Notes: generated by a model not told the origin, from the sequence alone. A stretch of 64,000 nt of DNA from Comamonas halotolerans (GCF_030162935.1 NZ_JASAUZ010000023.1:410777-474776), one strand, 5' to 3'; positions 36,940 through 47,643 are shown, counted from the stretch's first letter. Made by a program: numbers and translations.

Positions 36940-39900
36940 TCAGGGTTGTGCCACCTGCCAGCGTGCGTTGGGCAACTCGCCGAACATTTCGGGCGCATAC
37001 AAGGCTTGCGCACGAGTAGGCGGCAGTGCAAAGTCACCAGCATTGTTCAGGCGCATGGTGTACTCCACTACCGCATCGCCCTTAGGCAGATAGTCCCAAT
37101 ACACACGATAGCTGTCTTGCCCACGCTCCACAAATGCAGGCCAGACACCTTCGCTGTGCTGACCTTCGCCCTGCTGTGCGATCTCGGAATCACGCCCCAG
37201 ACCGCTGCCCAAAATGGTAGCGCCCGCGGGAATCGGGTCGCTGAGAGCCACCCAGGTCATGTCAGCGCTGGCTTGCAGTTGCAAACGCACGCGCACCACA
37301 TCGCCACGCTTCCAGCTCTGGCTGTTCGCACCTTGAACTGCGGTGACGGTCTTCTTGACCACATAACCGGCGTTCATGGGCTGCGTGCGTGGCACTGCCG
37401 CAATCGACTGCAGTCCGACCCAGGGTTTGCCCGTTCCACGGTGCTGCACGCTCAACTGCCCCATGCGGCGCTCCCCCCAGGGCAGAAACAAGCTTCGATC
37501 CCCCGTCTGAGAAGGTGCGGCGCTACCGACGGGCAAGGCTGCGGAGGACTCTTGCGCAGCAGCTTCATTCCAGTGCACTGTTTGCGTTGCAGATCCCAGC
37601 AATGCGGTGGTGTTGCCCGTCACTTCTTCGCGCTCATAACGCTGCGAGAACTGGCGCAATGCCAGACCTGCCCAGGTATTGGCAGTGGTTGTGCTCCAGG
37701 AGCCCTGCTTCTGGCGTGCCAGCAAACCTGTTACCAAACGCGTGCGCTCGGCATCCCAGGCTGGATCATTCATGGTGGTCAGCAACAAGCGGGCCACATT
37801 CACATCCACGCTTTGCATCAGCCACCACCAGTTGTCCTGGGCTTCGGTGCTGAAACTGACTTGGCTGCCTTGGTAAGACAGGCGGGTCTTCAACTGCTGC
37901 AGCGCTTCCTCCTGTCGCGCCGCGTGGTCTGGTACTTGCGGCATCTGCTGCAAGATGCTGAGCCAGTCGATCAACGCATGTGTGGGCCACTCCTGCGGCG
38001 CAATGCTGATGCTCTCCAGCATGGCGGGCCGTGCCTTGCCACTGCGGGCCAGCGCCGCAATCGCTGCGAGCTTGCGCACATCCAGGTCCTTGCGCGGACT
38101 CCAGAACTTCCGCTCCAGGCGACCTTCCACAAAAGCAATCAACCCCGACTCCATGCGCGTCTTTTCTGCCGCAGGCAGTTGCATGCGCTTATCCACCGAC
38201 TGCAAGCTGTGGTGAACCGCCAGCAAATGTGCAGTCAATGTGTCACTGCCTTGTGCACGGCGATGGTCTTGTGGCGGGAAGTACATGGCCAGACCATCGT
38301 CGTCCAGATACGTGGGCAATTGCGCCATGGTGCGCTGCCATAGCGCTTCGTCGCCCAGACCAATGGCCTTGCCGACAGTCTGCTCCAGACAGGCATACGG
38401 ATACGCGGCCCACCAGTCACGCAGTCCGGGAACGCCTTCCTCCTTGTCAGCCAGCTTGTCACTGAACGACAACCTGACGCCGCCCTTGCCTGGCACTGCG
38501 CTCTCCGGCCAGCTCAATGCCTGCTCCCAGTGACCATCGATTTGCTGGATGGTCGCTTGCTGTACCCCCAATGGGACGGCTGGCAGCAAGCGCTGGCTGA
38601 ATGTCAGGTTGTCTTTGGCCCCGGACTTGGTATCTTCAGCCTCCAGCTGCCACTGCCATTGCGCCTGCACCGCTTGGTTCAAGCTGTTGGGCACCGTCAC
38701 ATCCCATGCCACTTCGCGCGCCTCTTGCGCTGGAACCTCCACGGTCTGAGCAGCCAAGCTTGCACCTTCGGCCCTGGGCTGCAGCTTCACCTGCATGGCC
38801 TGCTCGGTGCTGTTGCGCACGGTGACCATGGCGCGGAACTTGTCCCCCTCGCGCACCACGGGAGGCAAACCACTGATTACTTGCAAATCCTGGCTGGTGC
38901 GTATGTCCACACTGCCTGTGCCAAAGCGTTGCACGCCATCATCAGCGATCACCACAATGGAAAAACTGGTCAGCGCATCATTGAGGGGCACCTCCACAAC
39001 CGCCTGGCCTTGAGCATCCAGTTGTACGGCAGACTGCCACAGCAGCAGCGTGTCCAGCAGTTCGCGCGTTGGCGCACCTTGTCCACCGCCACCACCAGGG
39101 GCTGCGGCTTTGCGTCCATAGTGACGACGTCCTACCACCTCCATCTGAGCAGTGGCAGTTTCCACTGCCCAGTTACGGCGCTGCCACATGGCCGCACGCA
39201 AATCCCAGCTACGGTTAGGAGACAGCTCCAGCAAGGCTTTGTCCACCGCAGCCAAGGCCACTTCGGCATGTGCGGCAGGTTTTCCATCCGGCAAAGTCGC
39301 CCGGACAGTGACCTTGGCTGTTTCACGAATTTTGTAGCCGCTCTTGTCGGCCTGCACCGCCACATTCAGCTGGTTCGAACGATCTTGCACCTGCAGCTCA
39401 GCCACACCCAGGCGGAAAGAAGGCTTGCTCAAATCCACCATGGCCGTGGGCGCCACATACTCCTTGCCACCATGCCAGAAGGCATTCCACCACTGGCGTG
39501 GTGCCTTGTAGCCCCAGGTGAAAAAGCTGTACCACGGCACCTCATACAGACGCCCGCGCAAAGCCAGCACGCTGACATACACATTGGGCCCCCAGCCCGC
39601 TTGCACGGGCAGCTCTATGCTCGGATCCTTGCCCTGCAGTTGCACCACCTCGGTGTGCAGCACACCTTCGCGCTCCACACTCACCAGCGCGGTCGCTTCG
39701 CGGAAAGGCATGCGCACTTGGAGTTTGGCAGTTTCGCCAGGAGCGTATGCTGTCTTTTCCGCCAGCACGTCCATGCGGTCATGGTCTTGCCCTCCAAACC
39801 ACAGTTCACCCTGTCCCGTCACCCAGACAGTGTCTGCCGCTTGCGCGGTATGGCCTTGCGCATCTTCTGCCGAGACAATCAGCTCCACCTCTCCAGCTTC

Positions 39901-42825
39901 GACCACCTGTACCTCACACAGCAGCAGGCCGCGTGCGTCGCTCTTGCCACTGCACACCTCGCCTAGTTTTTTGCTGTTGCGCTGGTTGTCATAACTGTAG
40001 AAACCTCCCACCAGACGCTTGCGCGTGGTGGTTGTGGTGTGTTGCACCGCCTGCACCTTCAGCGGCACTCCGGCTTGTGGATTGCCTTGTGCATCCACCG
40101 CCACAGCCTGCATACGCATCTTGCGGCCCACGGCCATCCAGCCCTCGGTGCGAATACCTGCCAGCACTGCAGCAGGCCACACGCTGTGGGTGCTGCGCAG
40201 GGTCTGTATCTCGCCATTCGGGTCAGCAAAGCTGGCCTCCAGCACCAGGCTCTGCGGCTCCTTCACCTTCTGCAGCGCAGGCAGCTCGATCTGGCCCTGG
40301 CCTTGCTTGTCCAAGGTCAGGGCCAGCTTGTCCGCCACCAAACGGGCTCCGTCGCTGTGCTCGTCTTCACTTTCGTGGTCAGCCTCGCCCTGCGCGCGCG
40401 GCGCGCTGAAGCTGTAGCCCGCCCAGCGGTCAAAGTGCACACTGCGCTCACGCAACAAGGCACTCACCTGCACCTGATGCCCATTCGCCGCGCCACCGTT
40501 GATGAAGTTCAGATTCACGGCCACTGGCACAGTTGTGGGCTGCACCAGCGCCGCCTGGCTCACAGGGTGCACACTGCCTTGGAACACCGGCAAACGAAAG
40601 GCTTCCACCCTGAATTCACCCGATTGCAGCACGCGCTGCCCACCTTCAGCTCGCTCCGACCAACGCAGCTCCACGGTATACAAGCCCAGCTTGGCCGCTG
40701 CAGGCACAGCAAAGCTGCTTGCAGCATTACGGCCACCGTTTTGCGTATTGCGCCATTGCAGCGCCTGTTTGTATTGCTGCCCACTGCCCACATGGGTGAT
40801 CACCTGCTCGACCGGCCACTCTTTGGGCAGCGCCAGGCCTTGCAATGTCTGATTGCGCACAAAGTGTTTCATGGACACCGTCTCGCCAGCACGCACCAGA
40901 TTGCGATCAAACACGGTGTGAGCGACCAGTTCCGGTCCCTGATTCCAGGCCATGGGCAGATTGAAGCGCCACGGCTCAATGCCTCGCTGCCAGTCACTCC
41001 AGACAAAGGCCAGATCCTCCACCCCTTTGTCACTATGGCGTGCGCTGACAAACCACTGGCCGCTGGCCTCGTGGCTGTTGCAACGCGGAATTTCAGTTCC
41101 CAACGCTGGCAATTGCAGCACCCCTTGCGCATCGGTCATACCCGATGCATGCACTGCGCCTCGACAATCCGACACTTGGACCTTGGCCCCCGCAACAGGT
41201 TTGCCCTTGTCCAGTGAGGTCACCCACACTGCCGAGCCTTCACGGCCCAGCTTCAGATGCACCGCCAAATTGGTCACCAGTGCAGAGGTACGCACAAACA
41301 TGCTGCGCTGTGCGCCCAGGCGTTCATCCAGCAGGGCCGAGCCCAGACGTGGAGACTCAGCCTCCAGCACGTGGAAACCTGGCTCTTTGAGCGGAATGCC
41401 TACCACCTCAAACGGGCGTGGGTCACCTTCTTTGGCCTTGGGCAATTGCACGGCCTGCACACCCTGCTGACCTTGCAGCAGTGAGACCGTACGCGGAGCT
41501 ATGGAGTGCTCGTCGTCATCCAGAGGTTTGGGCAGGGCAGACTTGAGATCGCGTCGCGCATCTTTGCGGCTCATCCATCCCCGGTCATAGCGCTGTACCA
41601 AGTCCCACCAGCGAATGATGTCCGCATCGCTGCTCAAGCGCAAATGGCGCAGTTGCGCACCAGCGCCACCGGCGGCGGCATCCATGGCTTCCACCTTGCG
41701 CACCGTCACCGGCAGAATCGCAGGCTCGTCCTCGCCCTCCGCAAAGCGCTCCAGCACACCGAAAGGTGCTGCCGCAAATTTCAGCAGCGGTGGCGTGTCC
41801 CCCATCACCACTGACATCGGGAATGCGCTGGCATTCACCAGTGGCCGACCAGCGTCATCCTGGAAATTTTCGGGAAACACCACCTGGTACTTGCCCAAGG
41901 GTTCGAAGGGCGCTGCAAAACGCACCTCGGTGAAACTGTCTTTGGATTCCTTATCCAGCACTGGCTGAATTTTTTTGCCGTCCAACACCAGCTGCACCTG
42001 CCTGGCTTGCGCTTCTGAGACCGGAGCACTGAACGACAGCAGCACATCACGAATCGGTAAACAACCAGCATTGGCACGCTCGCGCTGGCATTGCAGCTCA
42101 GCATTGAATGCCTCACGCACGGTGAAATCCAGGGTGTTGGCATTCTTGTTTGCCACCCCATTGGCCATTTGCACGCCCGCACCATACACCAGCTGCATGC
42201 TGCTGCCCGCTGTCAAACGGCGATTGCACTCCAAAGCAACGTAATGACCCTGCTTGGAAATCTCCAGTGCCTGGAGCACCGCTCGGGTTTTCGAGGTATC
42301 CAGCAAGCGCACAGGAATGCGTTCCCCCACACCTTCTGCACGGCAGTGCACATGCTGCTGAAGACTTTCCGGGGTTGCGGCGCCATTGAGCTGCAGCACA
42401 AAGGTCTGCGCTTCATCCACAGGCTCATAGGTGGATGGCCACGTCTGCACAATGCTCGGCCCAGCCACTTCAAACTGCGTGCTCACAAGGCCTGTAAAGG
42501 CTGCACCGGATGGTGATTTGAAGGCCTTGTCAGGCTCTATCGTGCAACGGGTGCCCGCTGTGACCGTCTGGTTGAACTGCCAGACCCACTCACGCGCATT
42601 ATTCCAGCGACCTTGCCCCGTTTGCGTCGGGCTGCACTGCACCCTCACTGGTGCTGGCACCTGCGAATTGCCCAAACGCACCGCATCAACCGAGGTCTGC
42701 ACCACCACCTGTTGCACTTCATTGACACTGCCCTTCGGGGTTATCTGGGTGATGGAGATCGCATGGGCTGCCCCGCTCAAGCTCGCTCCCACAGCAATGA
42801 GCCCCCACAAAGTATTCGAACGCAT
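36940..42825 (-). CDS. Bacterial alpha-2-macroglobulin (YfhM-type, thioester)
   Basis: A 1961-residue periplasmic protease trap. Residues 1-22 are a Sec signal (LIAVGASLSGAAHA) with no lipobox Cys, unlike the lipoprotein YfhM of E. coli. Repeated macroglobulin (MG) beta domains fill most of the length. The thioester CLEQ is at about residue 1479 in YPYACLEQTVGKA, within the alpha-helical complement-like domain. A Gly-rich stretch (GGGGGQGAP) near residue 1255 may be part of the bait/linker region. Such proteins trap invading proteases together with PBP1C repair of the wall. AGGA precedes ATG 42825. Confidence 0.93.
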   Translation of the reverse strand: MRSNTLWGLIAVGASLSGAAHAISITQITPKGSVNEVQQVVVQTSVDAVRLGNSQVPAPVRVQCSPTQTGQGRWNNAREWVWQFNQTVTAGTRCTIEPDKAFKSPSGAAFTGLVSTQFEVAGPSIVQTWPSTYEPVDEAQTFVLQLNGAATPESLQQHVHCRAEGVGERIPVRLLDTSKTRAVLQALEISKQGHYVALECNRRLTAGSSMQLVYGAGVQMANGVANKNANTLDFTVREAFNAELQCQRERANAGCLPIRDVLLSFSAPVSEAQARQVQLVLDGKKIQPVLDKESKDSFTEVRFAAPFEPLGKYQVVFPENFQDDAGRPLVNASAFPMSVVMGDTPPLLKFAAAPFGVLERFAEGEDEPAILPVTVRKVEAMDAAAGGAGAQLRHLRLSSDADIIRWWDLVQRYDRGWMSRKDARRDLKSALPKPLDDDEHSIAPRTVSLLQGQQGVQAVQLPKAKEGDPRPFEVVGIPLKEPGFHVLEAESPRLGSALLDERLGAQRSMFVRTSALVTNLAVHLKLGREGSAVWVTSLDKGKPVAGAKVQVSDCRGAVHASGMTDAQGVLQLPALGTEIPRCNSHEASGQWFVSARHSDKGVEDLAFVWSDWQRGIEPWRFNLPMAWNQGPELVAHTVFDRNLVRAGETVSMKHFVRNQTLQGLALPKEWPVEQVITHVGSGQQYKQALQWRNTQNGGRNAASSFAVPAAAKLGLYTVELRWSERAEGGQRVLQSGEFRVEAFRLPVFQGSVHPVSQAALVQPTTVPVAVNLNFINGGAANGHQVQVSALLRERSVHFDRWAGYSFSAPRAQGEADHESEDEHSDGARLVADKLALTLDKQGQGQIELPALQKVKEPQSLVLEASFADPNGEIQTLRSTHSVWPAAVLAGIRTEGWMAVGRKMRMQAVAVDAQGNPQAGVPLKVQAVQHTTTTTRKRLVGGFYSYDNQRNSKKLGEVCSGKSDARGLLLCEVQVVEAGEVELIVSAEDAQGHTAQAADTVWVTGQGELWFGGQDHDRMDVLAEKTAYAPGETAKLQVRMPFREATALVSVEREGVLHTEVVQLQGKDPSIELPVQAGWGPNVYVSVLALRGRLYEVPWYSFFTWGYKAPRQWWNAFWHGGKEYVAPTAMVDLSKPSFRLGVAELQVQDRSNQLNVAVQADKSGYKIRETAKVTVRATLPDGKPAAHAEVALAAVDKALLELSPNRSWDLRAAMWQRRNWAVETATAQMEVVGRRHYGRKAAAPGGGGGQGAPTRELLDTLLLWQSAVQLDAQGQAVVEVPLNDALTSFSIVVIADDGVQRFGTGSVDIRTSQDLQVISGLPPVVREGDKFRAMVTVRNSTEQAMQVKLQPRAEGASLAAQTVEVPAQEAREVAWDVTVPNSLNQAVQAQWQWQLEAEDTKSGAKDNLTFSQRLLPAVPLGVQQATIQQIDGHWEQALSWPESAVPGKGGVRLSFSDKLADKEEGVPGLRDWWAAYPYACLEQTVGKAIGLGDEALWQRTMAQLPTYLDDDGLAMYFPPQDHRRAQGSDTLTAHLLAVHHSLQSVDKRMQLPAAEKTRMESGLIAFVEGRLERKFWSPRKDLDVRKLAAIAALARSGKARPAMLESISIAPQEWPTHALIDWLSILQQMPQVPDHAARQEEALQQLKTRLSYQGSQVSFSTEAQDNWWWLMQSVDVNVARLLLTTMNDPAWDAERTRLVTGLLARQKQGSWSTTTANTWAGLALRQFSQRYEREEVTGNTTALLGSATQTVHWNEAAAQESSAALPVGSAAPSQTGDRSLFLPWGERRMGQLSVQHRGTGKPWVGLQSIAAVPRTQPMNAGYVVKKTVTAVQGANSQSWKRGDVVRVRLQLQASADMTWVALSDPIPAGATILGSGLGRDSEIAQQGEGQHSEGVWPAFVERGQDSYRVYWDYLPKGDAVVEYTMRLNNAGDFALPPTRAQALYAPEMFGELPNARWQVAQP

Positions 42826-42922
42826 GAGCTGTTCCTATTGTTTTAGTCTTTGAATGCCATGTAGCCTAGCATCTCGCCTTGCAAACGCTTCATCAGACAT
42901 TGCAGCATTTACGTTAAGCAAC

Positions 42923-42953
42923 AAAAAAAAGCCACAGCACTGGCTGTGGCTTT
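42923..42953 (-). terminator. Terminator of the Bug receptor gene
   Basis: GCCACAG - 6-nt loop - CTGTGGC (plus flanking A/T pairs) followed on the minus strand by TTTTTTTT, 21 bp after the receptor stop. Confidence 0.88.
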
Positions 42954-42973
42954 CAGATAGAAAAATCTTGCGA

Positions 42974-43969
42974 TTACTGCGGCTTGAAACCGCTTTCAGC
43001 AATGATGCGCTTCCAGACGTTGGTATACGCTCGCTCACGCTGCAATAGCTGCGTGGGTGTCATGGCATCCACCACCAGACCAATGGCCTCGAGCTGCTGA
43101 CGAATATGCGGCTCTTGCACACTCAGTGCCAAAGCAAGGGAAAAGTGTTGGGTGAACGCTGCAGGCACGCCTTTAGGCGCGTAAACGCCGTAGTACGGCA
43201 TATCCTCCAGCCCTTTCATGCCCAGCTCGCTGAATGTCGGCACTTCGGGCAATAACGGCTGCCGCCGCCCTCCGAGCACGGCCAGCACGCGCAACTTGCC
43301 CTCCTTGTGATAGTGCACAAAGTCTTGTACTGAACCGATACCCGCTTCAATTTGCCGTCCCAGCATATCGCTAATCATGGGAGCGCTGCCCTTGTAAGGC
43401 GCGGAAATCAAATCCAGTTCATAGCGCTGTGCCAGCTGCTTGACCAAGAACTCAGGCGTTGATGCCGGCGCCGGAATACCCACAGCGCTGCGCCCTTGCT
43501 CCGCTTTACGCACCCAGTCCAGATACTCCTGAAAGGTCTTGGCTGGGTGCAGGCCAGACACTGCAAACGTATTCACAAACGATGCGAAACCACCCACAGG
43601 CTCAAAGTCCTGGGCAGGATCAAAGCCCGCATGACGCACCACTTGCGGCAAGATCGAAATGCTATGGTCATGCGTCAGAAACAGCGTGGTGCCGTCGGCA
43701 GGCGATGCCTTGAGCAGCTGTGCCGCAATCTGACCTCCGGCGCCCGGCTTGTTTTCAATGATGACTGTGCGGCCCAGACGCTGGCTGAGTGGCTCTTGCA
43801 GCAAACGTGCGATCACATCGGTACCTCCGCCGGGAGGGAATCCCACCAAAATCCGGACAGGTCGATCCGCCGCCCACGACCAGCGCCAGCCTGCCACGCT
43901 GGCGGTTGCCAGCACTGCTGCCTGAGTGGCAGTTTGGGCAAGGAATCGACGACGAGAAGCGTGGGTCAC
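42974..43969 (-). CDS. Bug-family tripartite tricarboxylate transporter receptor
   Basis: A 331-residue periplasmic binding protein. The N-terminus SRRRFLAQTATQAAV looks like a Tat-type signal. Bug hallmarks follow: PVRILVGFPPGGGTDVIARL, IIENKPGAGGQIAAQLL, APYKGSAPMISDMLGRQIE and VLGGRRQPLLPEVPTFSELG. These receptors bind small carboxylates or other metabolites for TctAB-type uptake, or act in sensing. No tctA/tctB is near, so this is an orphan receptor, as is common in Burkholderiales. The start is GTG at 43969 with GGAG 7 nt upstream; a longer frame to 44089 is not signal-like. Confidence 0.9.
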   Translation of the reverse strand: MTHASRRRFLAQTATQAAVLATASVAGWRWSWAADRPVRILVGFPPGGGTDVIARLLQEPLSQRLGRTVIIENKPGAGGQIAAQLLKASPADGTTLFLTHDHSISILPQVVRHAGFDPAQDFEPVGGFASFVNTFAVSGLHPAKTFQEYLDWVRKAEQGRSAVGIPAPASTPEFLVKQLAQRYELDLISAPYKGSAPMISDMLGRQIEAGIGSVQDFVHYHKEGKLRVLAVLGGRRQPLLPEVPTFSELGMKGLEDMPYYGVYAPKGVPAAFTQHFSLALALSVQEPHIRQQLEAIGLVVDAMTPTQLLQRERAYTNVWKRIIAESGFKPQ

Positions 43970-44101
43970 AAATTTCTCCAGTAATGAAAATAGAAAAAGC
44001 CATACACGGCCATCTGCCAGCCTATCTGACAAAAACCTGAGAAATATTAAAAAAACATCTGAATTTGATATGCATCCCATCTTCTGCATTCAGATCGGCA
44101 C

Positions 44102-44129
44102 AAAAAAGGGACGCTTGAAGCGTCCCTTT
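44102..44129 (-). terminator. Terminator of argH
   Basis: AAAGGGACGC - TTCAA - GCGTCCCTTT with a T-run on the minus strand. The stem sequence is the same as in the terminator at 55220-55250. Confidence 0.88.
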
Positions 44130-44167
44130 GGCGGTGGCCTGCCCTTTCGGGCGGTTTTCCTTATTAT

Positions 44168-45622
44168 TTAGGCCAGTCGTGCGCGATGCTTGGCCAGTTG
44201 CAGGCGCACTTGCGCTGGCGCGGTACCGCCCAATGTGTTGCGCGCCTTGAGTGAACCTTCCAGACTCAGCACCTCAAACACATCCGCCTGCACATTGGGG
44301 TTGAACGTCTGCAGTTCCTCCAGCGGCAACTCGCTCAGATCCACACCCTTTTGCGAGGCCAGCTTCACAGCATGGGCCACGGTTTCATGCGCATCACGGA
44401 AAGGCAAGCCCTTCTTGACCAGATAGTCCGCCAAATCGGTGGCCGTCGCATAACCCTTCAATGCTGCGGCACGCATGTTGGCGGCATTCACGGTAATGCC
44501 GCCTTCCTTGGCACCGGTCACCGGATTGAGCTGACCACCGATCATTTCCGCAAAAATGCGCAGCGTGTCCTTCAGCGTATCCACGGTGTCGAACAAAGGC
44601 TCCTTGTCTTCCTGATTGTCCTTGTTATAGGCCAGCGGCTGACCCTTCATCAAGGTGATCAGGCCCATCAGATGACCGACGACACGGCCGGTCTTGCCGC
44701 GTGCCAGTTCTGGCACGTCCGGGTTCTTCTTCTGCGGCATGATGGACGAGCCGGTGGTGAAGCGATCGGCAATCTTGATAAAGCCAAAGTTCTGGCTCAT
44801 CCACACGATCAACTCTTCCGACAGACGCGAGATGTGCACCATGCACAAAGAAGCTGCCGCCGTGAATTCGATGGCGAAGTCGCGGTCGGAAACGCCGTCC
44901 AGCGAGTTCTGGCACACGCCGTCCATACCCAACGTCTTGGCCACGCGTTCACGGTCCAAAGGATAGGTGGTGCCTGCCAGCGCAGCCGAGCCCAAAGGCA
45001 GCACGTTCACGCGCTTGCGCACGTCCAGCATGCGCTCGGCATCGCGTTTGAACATTTCCACATAGGCCAGCATGTGGTGGCCGAAGCTCACTGGCTGTGC
45101 CACTTGCAAGTGGGTAAATCCTGGAAGGATCACATCCACATTCTTTTCCGCCACCTCGACCAGCGACAGCTGCAGTTCCTTGAGCAGACCTTCAATCAGA
45201 TCAATCTCGTCGCGCAACCACAGGCGCACATCGGTGGCGACCTGGTCGTTACGGCTTCGGCCTGTGTGCAAGCGCTTGCCTGCATCGCCAACCAGCGCTG
45301 TCAGTCGTGCCTCGATATTCAGGTGCACGTCTTCCAGATCGAGCTTCCACTCAAAGGCACCCGATTCGATTTCTTGCTTGATCTGTGCCATGCCCTTCTG
45401 GATGGCTGCAAAGTCGTCCTGACCAATCACCCCCTGAGCCGCCAGCATTTCAGCATGTGCCAAGCTGCCAGTGATATCTGCCTTCCACATACGATTGTCA
45501 AAGAACACACTGGAGGTGTAACGCTTGACCAAATCGCTCATAGGTTCAGAAAACAACGCAGACCACGCCTGTGCTTTCGTGTCAAGTTGATTATGGGAGG
45601 GCTGGGTGGTGTTATCGGACAT
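44168..45622 (-). CDS. argH: Argininosuccinate lyase
   Basis: A 484-residue enzyme of the fumarase/aspartase superfamily that splits argininosuccinate to arginine and fumarate, the last step of arginine synthesis. Motifs: [20 protein letters not shown] at the N-terminal substrate region, [16 protein letters not shown], the catalytic loop [16 protein letters not shown] and [19 protein letters not shown] at 45622 gives the usual start. No clear Shine-Dalgarno precedes it. It is divergent from an AlgZ-like kinase with 52 bp between, an arrangement also known around argH in Pseudomonas. Confidence 0.96.
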   Translation of the reverse strand: MSDNTTQPSHNQLDTKAQAWSALFSEPMSDLVKRYTSSVFFDNRMWKADITGSLAHAEMLAAQGVIGQDDFAAIQKGMAQIKQEIESGAFEWKLDLEDVHLNIEARLTALVGDAGKRLHTGRSRNDQVATDVRLWLRDEIDLIEGLLKELQLSLVEVAEKNVDVILPGFTHLQVAQPVSFGHHMLAYVEMFKRDAERMLDVRKRVNVLPLGSAALAGTTYPLDRERVAKTLGMDGVCQNSLDGVSDRDFAIEFTAAASLCMVHISRLSEELIVWMSQNFGFIKIADRFTTGSSIMPQKKNPDVPELARGKTGRVVGHLMGLITLMKGQPLAYNKDNQEDKEPLFDTVDTLKDTLRIFAEMIGGQLNPVTGAKEGGITVNAANMRAAALKGYATATDLADYLVKKGLPFRDAHETVAHAVKLASQKGVDLSELPLEELQTFNPNVQADVFEVLSLEGSLKARNTLGGTAPAQVRLQLAKHRARLA

Positions 45623-45674
45623 GGGAGGGCAGAATTTCCAGTTATGACAGACACCCGGAACACCCGGATGCCCT

Positions 45675-46754
45675 ATGCACAAGCAGCAAATTTTATCGAG
45701 CCAAACGGCTTCTGCCGAATCTTTGAGCGTGACAACCCCTCAGCCTAGTGCAACGATCCCCGTTCTGATCTTTGATGCCTGCCATTTGGGTGTGGTGCTG
45801 CGTGCCGTGCTGGGCGTGGAAATTACGCTGGCTATCTCGGCCCTCTACACCAGCCCCAACGCCTGGGAATGGCTGCAACGCACCGCATGGCTCACCAGTG
45901 GCGGCTTATCTGGCACCCTGGTCTGGCTGCTGCTGGCCTGCAGCCTCAAGCGGGTTCTGCACCGCATGGATGGTCCTCACCAATACATGATGGGTATTGC
46001 GCTCGGCGTGGTGGCGGGCATTTACGCCACCGCAATGCTTTCAATGAGTGGGGAGGTCGCACAAATGCACTGGCTGGCCAATGCCATCGCAGGTGGCATG
46101 CTCGCTGCCGTCCTTGTGGGCTATCTGGTGCTGCGCGCTGAAGGGCGCACTCCCGCTGCAACCAAAGCGCAGTTGACGGCTTTGCAGGCTCACATCCGAC
46201 CGCATTTTTTATTCAATGCGCTCAACAGCGCCATTGCACTGGTACGCGATGAACCTGCCAAAGCCGAAAGACTGCTCGAAGACCTGAGTGATCTCTTTCG
46301 GGCAACCTTGCAAGACCCACGCAGCACCATCACCTTGCAGGAAGAAATCGAACTGGCCAAGCGCTACCTGGACATTGAACAAACCCGCTTTGGCGATCGG
46401 CTTCAAGTGTGCTGGGACCTGGACCCCGATGTGCTGGATGCACGCTTGCCTCCACTGCTATTGCAGCCGTTGGTGGAGAACGCTGTCAAACATGGGGTAG
46501 AACCCTCGGAAATAGGCACAAAAGTAACAATCTCCGCCAAGCTGAACCAAAAAAATTTCATTTTGTTACGTGTAGCCAATACACTTCCTTCATCGAGACG
46601 CCTCGGAGACAACATTCCAACTATTCGGGGTCAAGGCATCGCACTTGCCAATGTAGAGCGTCGATTGCGTCTGCTGCATGACATTCAAGCGTCATTCCAT
46701 GCCGGCAAAAAAGACGGTCTGTTTGAAGTTCGTATTTCTCTACCTTCCAGTTAA
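45675..46754 (+). CDS. LytS/AlgZ-type membrane histidine kinase
   Basis: A 359-residue sensor. Four hydrophobic helices span residues 40-155, followed by a His_kinase (PF06580-type) domain with the phospho-acceptor motif [16 protein letters not shown] (about residue 177), then an HATPase domain with [15 protein letters not shown] and [16 protein letters not shown]. Kinases of this class pair with LytTR response regulators; one begins right after. With argH divergent, the order matches argH / algZ(fimS) / algR of Pseudomonas, so it is probably the orthologue. Its signal and targets here are unknown. Confidence 0.88.
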   Translation: MHKQQILSSQTASAESLSVTTPQPSATIPVLIFDACHLGVVLRAVLGVEITLAISALYTSPNAWEWLQRTAWLTSGGLSGTLVWLLLACSLKRVLHRMDGPHQYMMGIALGVVAGIYATAMLSMSGEVAQMHWLANAIAGGMLAAVLVGYLVLRAEGRTPAATKAQLTALQAHIRPHFLFNALNSAIALVRDEPAKAERLLEDLSDLFRATLQDPRSTITLQEEIELAKRYLDIEQTRFGDRLQVCWDLDPDVLDARLPPLLLQPLVENAVKHGVEPSEIGTKVTISAKLNQKNFILLRVANTLPSSRRLGDNIPTIRGQGIALANVERRLRLLHDIQASFHAGKKDGLFEVRISLPSS

Positions 46755-46784
46755 GTGCGCAGCCCACCCATGCGGAGACAAGAG

Positions 46785-47567
46785 ATGCATGTACTGATCG
46801 TGGATGATGAGTTGCTGGCCCGTAACCGCTTGCGCGTATTGCTGAGCGAATGTGAAGACCCTGCGTCTCCCTTCATCATCGAAGAAGCTGCCAGCGTCAC
46901 ACAGGCGCAAGAATTTCTCCAACGCAGCCCATTGCCTGTGGATGTTGTGCTGCTAGATATTCAGATGCCAGGCCTCGATGGCATGGTGCTGGCCCAGACA
47001 CTGCGCAACCAGTCACAACCTCCATCCGTGATTTTTGTCACTGCACATGCCATGTACGCCGCAAGCGCTTTTGAAGTCGATGCAGTGGACTACCTCACAA
47101 AACCGGTTCGGTTGGAGAGGCTGCAACAAGCGATGGCCAAAGCACGTCGCATCAGGGCTCTGGAAGGGTTGACCAACCATGCAGACACGGCGCCTGCGTT
47201 GATCATTCGTGACCGTGGACGCGCAGAGCGTGTTCCGCTGCACCAGATCGTCTATCTCAAAGCAGAGCAAAAATACGTGACTGTGCGCACAGCTTTACGC
47301 ACCTACATTCTGGATAGTTCCTTGAGCGAGCTGGAAAATCGCTTTCCCGATCAGTTTGTACGTATCCACCGCAACGCCCTGGTCAACCCTTCTCAGATGC
47401 GTGTTCTGGAGAAACACTACACGGATGAAGAGGGTGAATGCTGGGCCTTGCGTCTGCATAGTGTGTCGGATGTTTTACAGGTATCACGGCGTCAGCTGTC
47501 GTCTGCACGAGCGGCCCTTCAAGGCATGCTGCGCCGCGCAGAGTCTCAACACACAGAAACAGCCTAA
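46785..47567 (+). CDS. LytTR-family response regulator, AlgR-like
   Basis: A 260-residue regulator. The receiver domain (HVLIVDDELLARNRLR, phospho-Asp in VVLLDIQMPGLDG, Lys in DYLTKPVRLERL) is followed by a LytTR DNA-binding domain (about 150-255: VYLKAEQKYVTVRTA, FVRIHRNALVNPSQM). ATG 46785 was chosen because GGAG lies 7 nt upstream (46774-46777); GTG 46755 abuts the kinase stop and ATG 46770 is also in frame. In Pseudomonas, AlgR controls alginate and twitching; here only the family role is supported. hemC, its usual neighbour there, is absent. Confidence 0.9.
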   Translation: MHVLIVDDELLARNRLRVLLSECEDPASPFIIEEAASVTQAQEFLQRSPLPVDVVLLDIQMPGLDGMVLAQTLRNQSQPPSVIFVTAHAMYAASAFEVDAVDYLTKPVRLERLQQAMAKARRIRALEGLTNHADTAPALIIRDRGRAERVPLHQIVYLKAEQKYVTVRTALRTYILDSSLSELENRFPDQFVRIHRNALVNPSQMRVLEKHYTDEEGECWALRLHSVSDVLQVSRRQLSSARAALQGMLRRAESQHTETA

Positions 47568-47584
47568 ACCAAGAAATATTCAGC

Positions 47585-47614
47585 AAAAAGCGGCACTCAA
47601 GGGTGCCGCTTTTT
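47585..47614. terminator. Bidirectional terminator after the AlgR-like gene
   Basis: AAAAAGCGGCAC - 6-nt loop - GTGCCGCTTTTT, 17 bp after the regulator stop, shared with the converging ZIP gene. Confidence 0.9.
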
Positions 47615-47643
47615 GTTCTTCCTAGCTTGATAGCCGGTACGTT

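Noticed and set aside
36856..39966. Two + strand open frames of 495 and 478 codons
   Set aside because: They lie opposite the alpha-2-macroglobulin gene, show no domain, and their composition is that of an antisense shadow.
44351..45748. A 465-codon + strand open frame opposite argH
   Set aside because: Antisense to a clear argininosuccinate lyase gene; overlaps the kinase start and has no recognisable motif.
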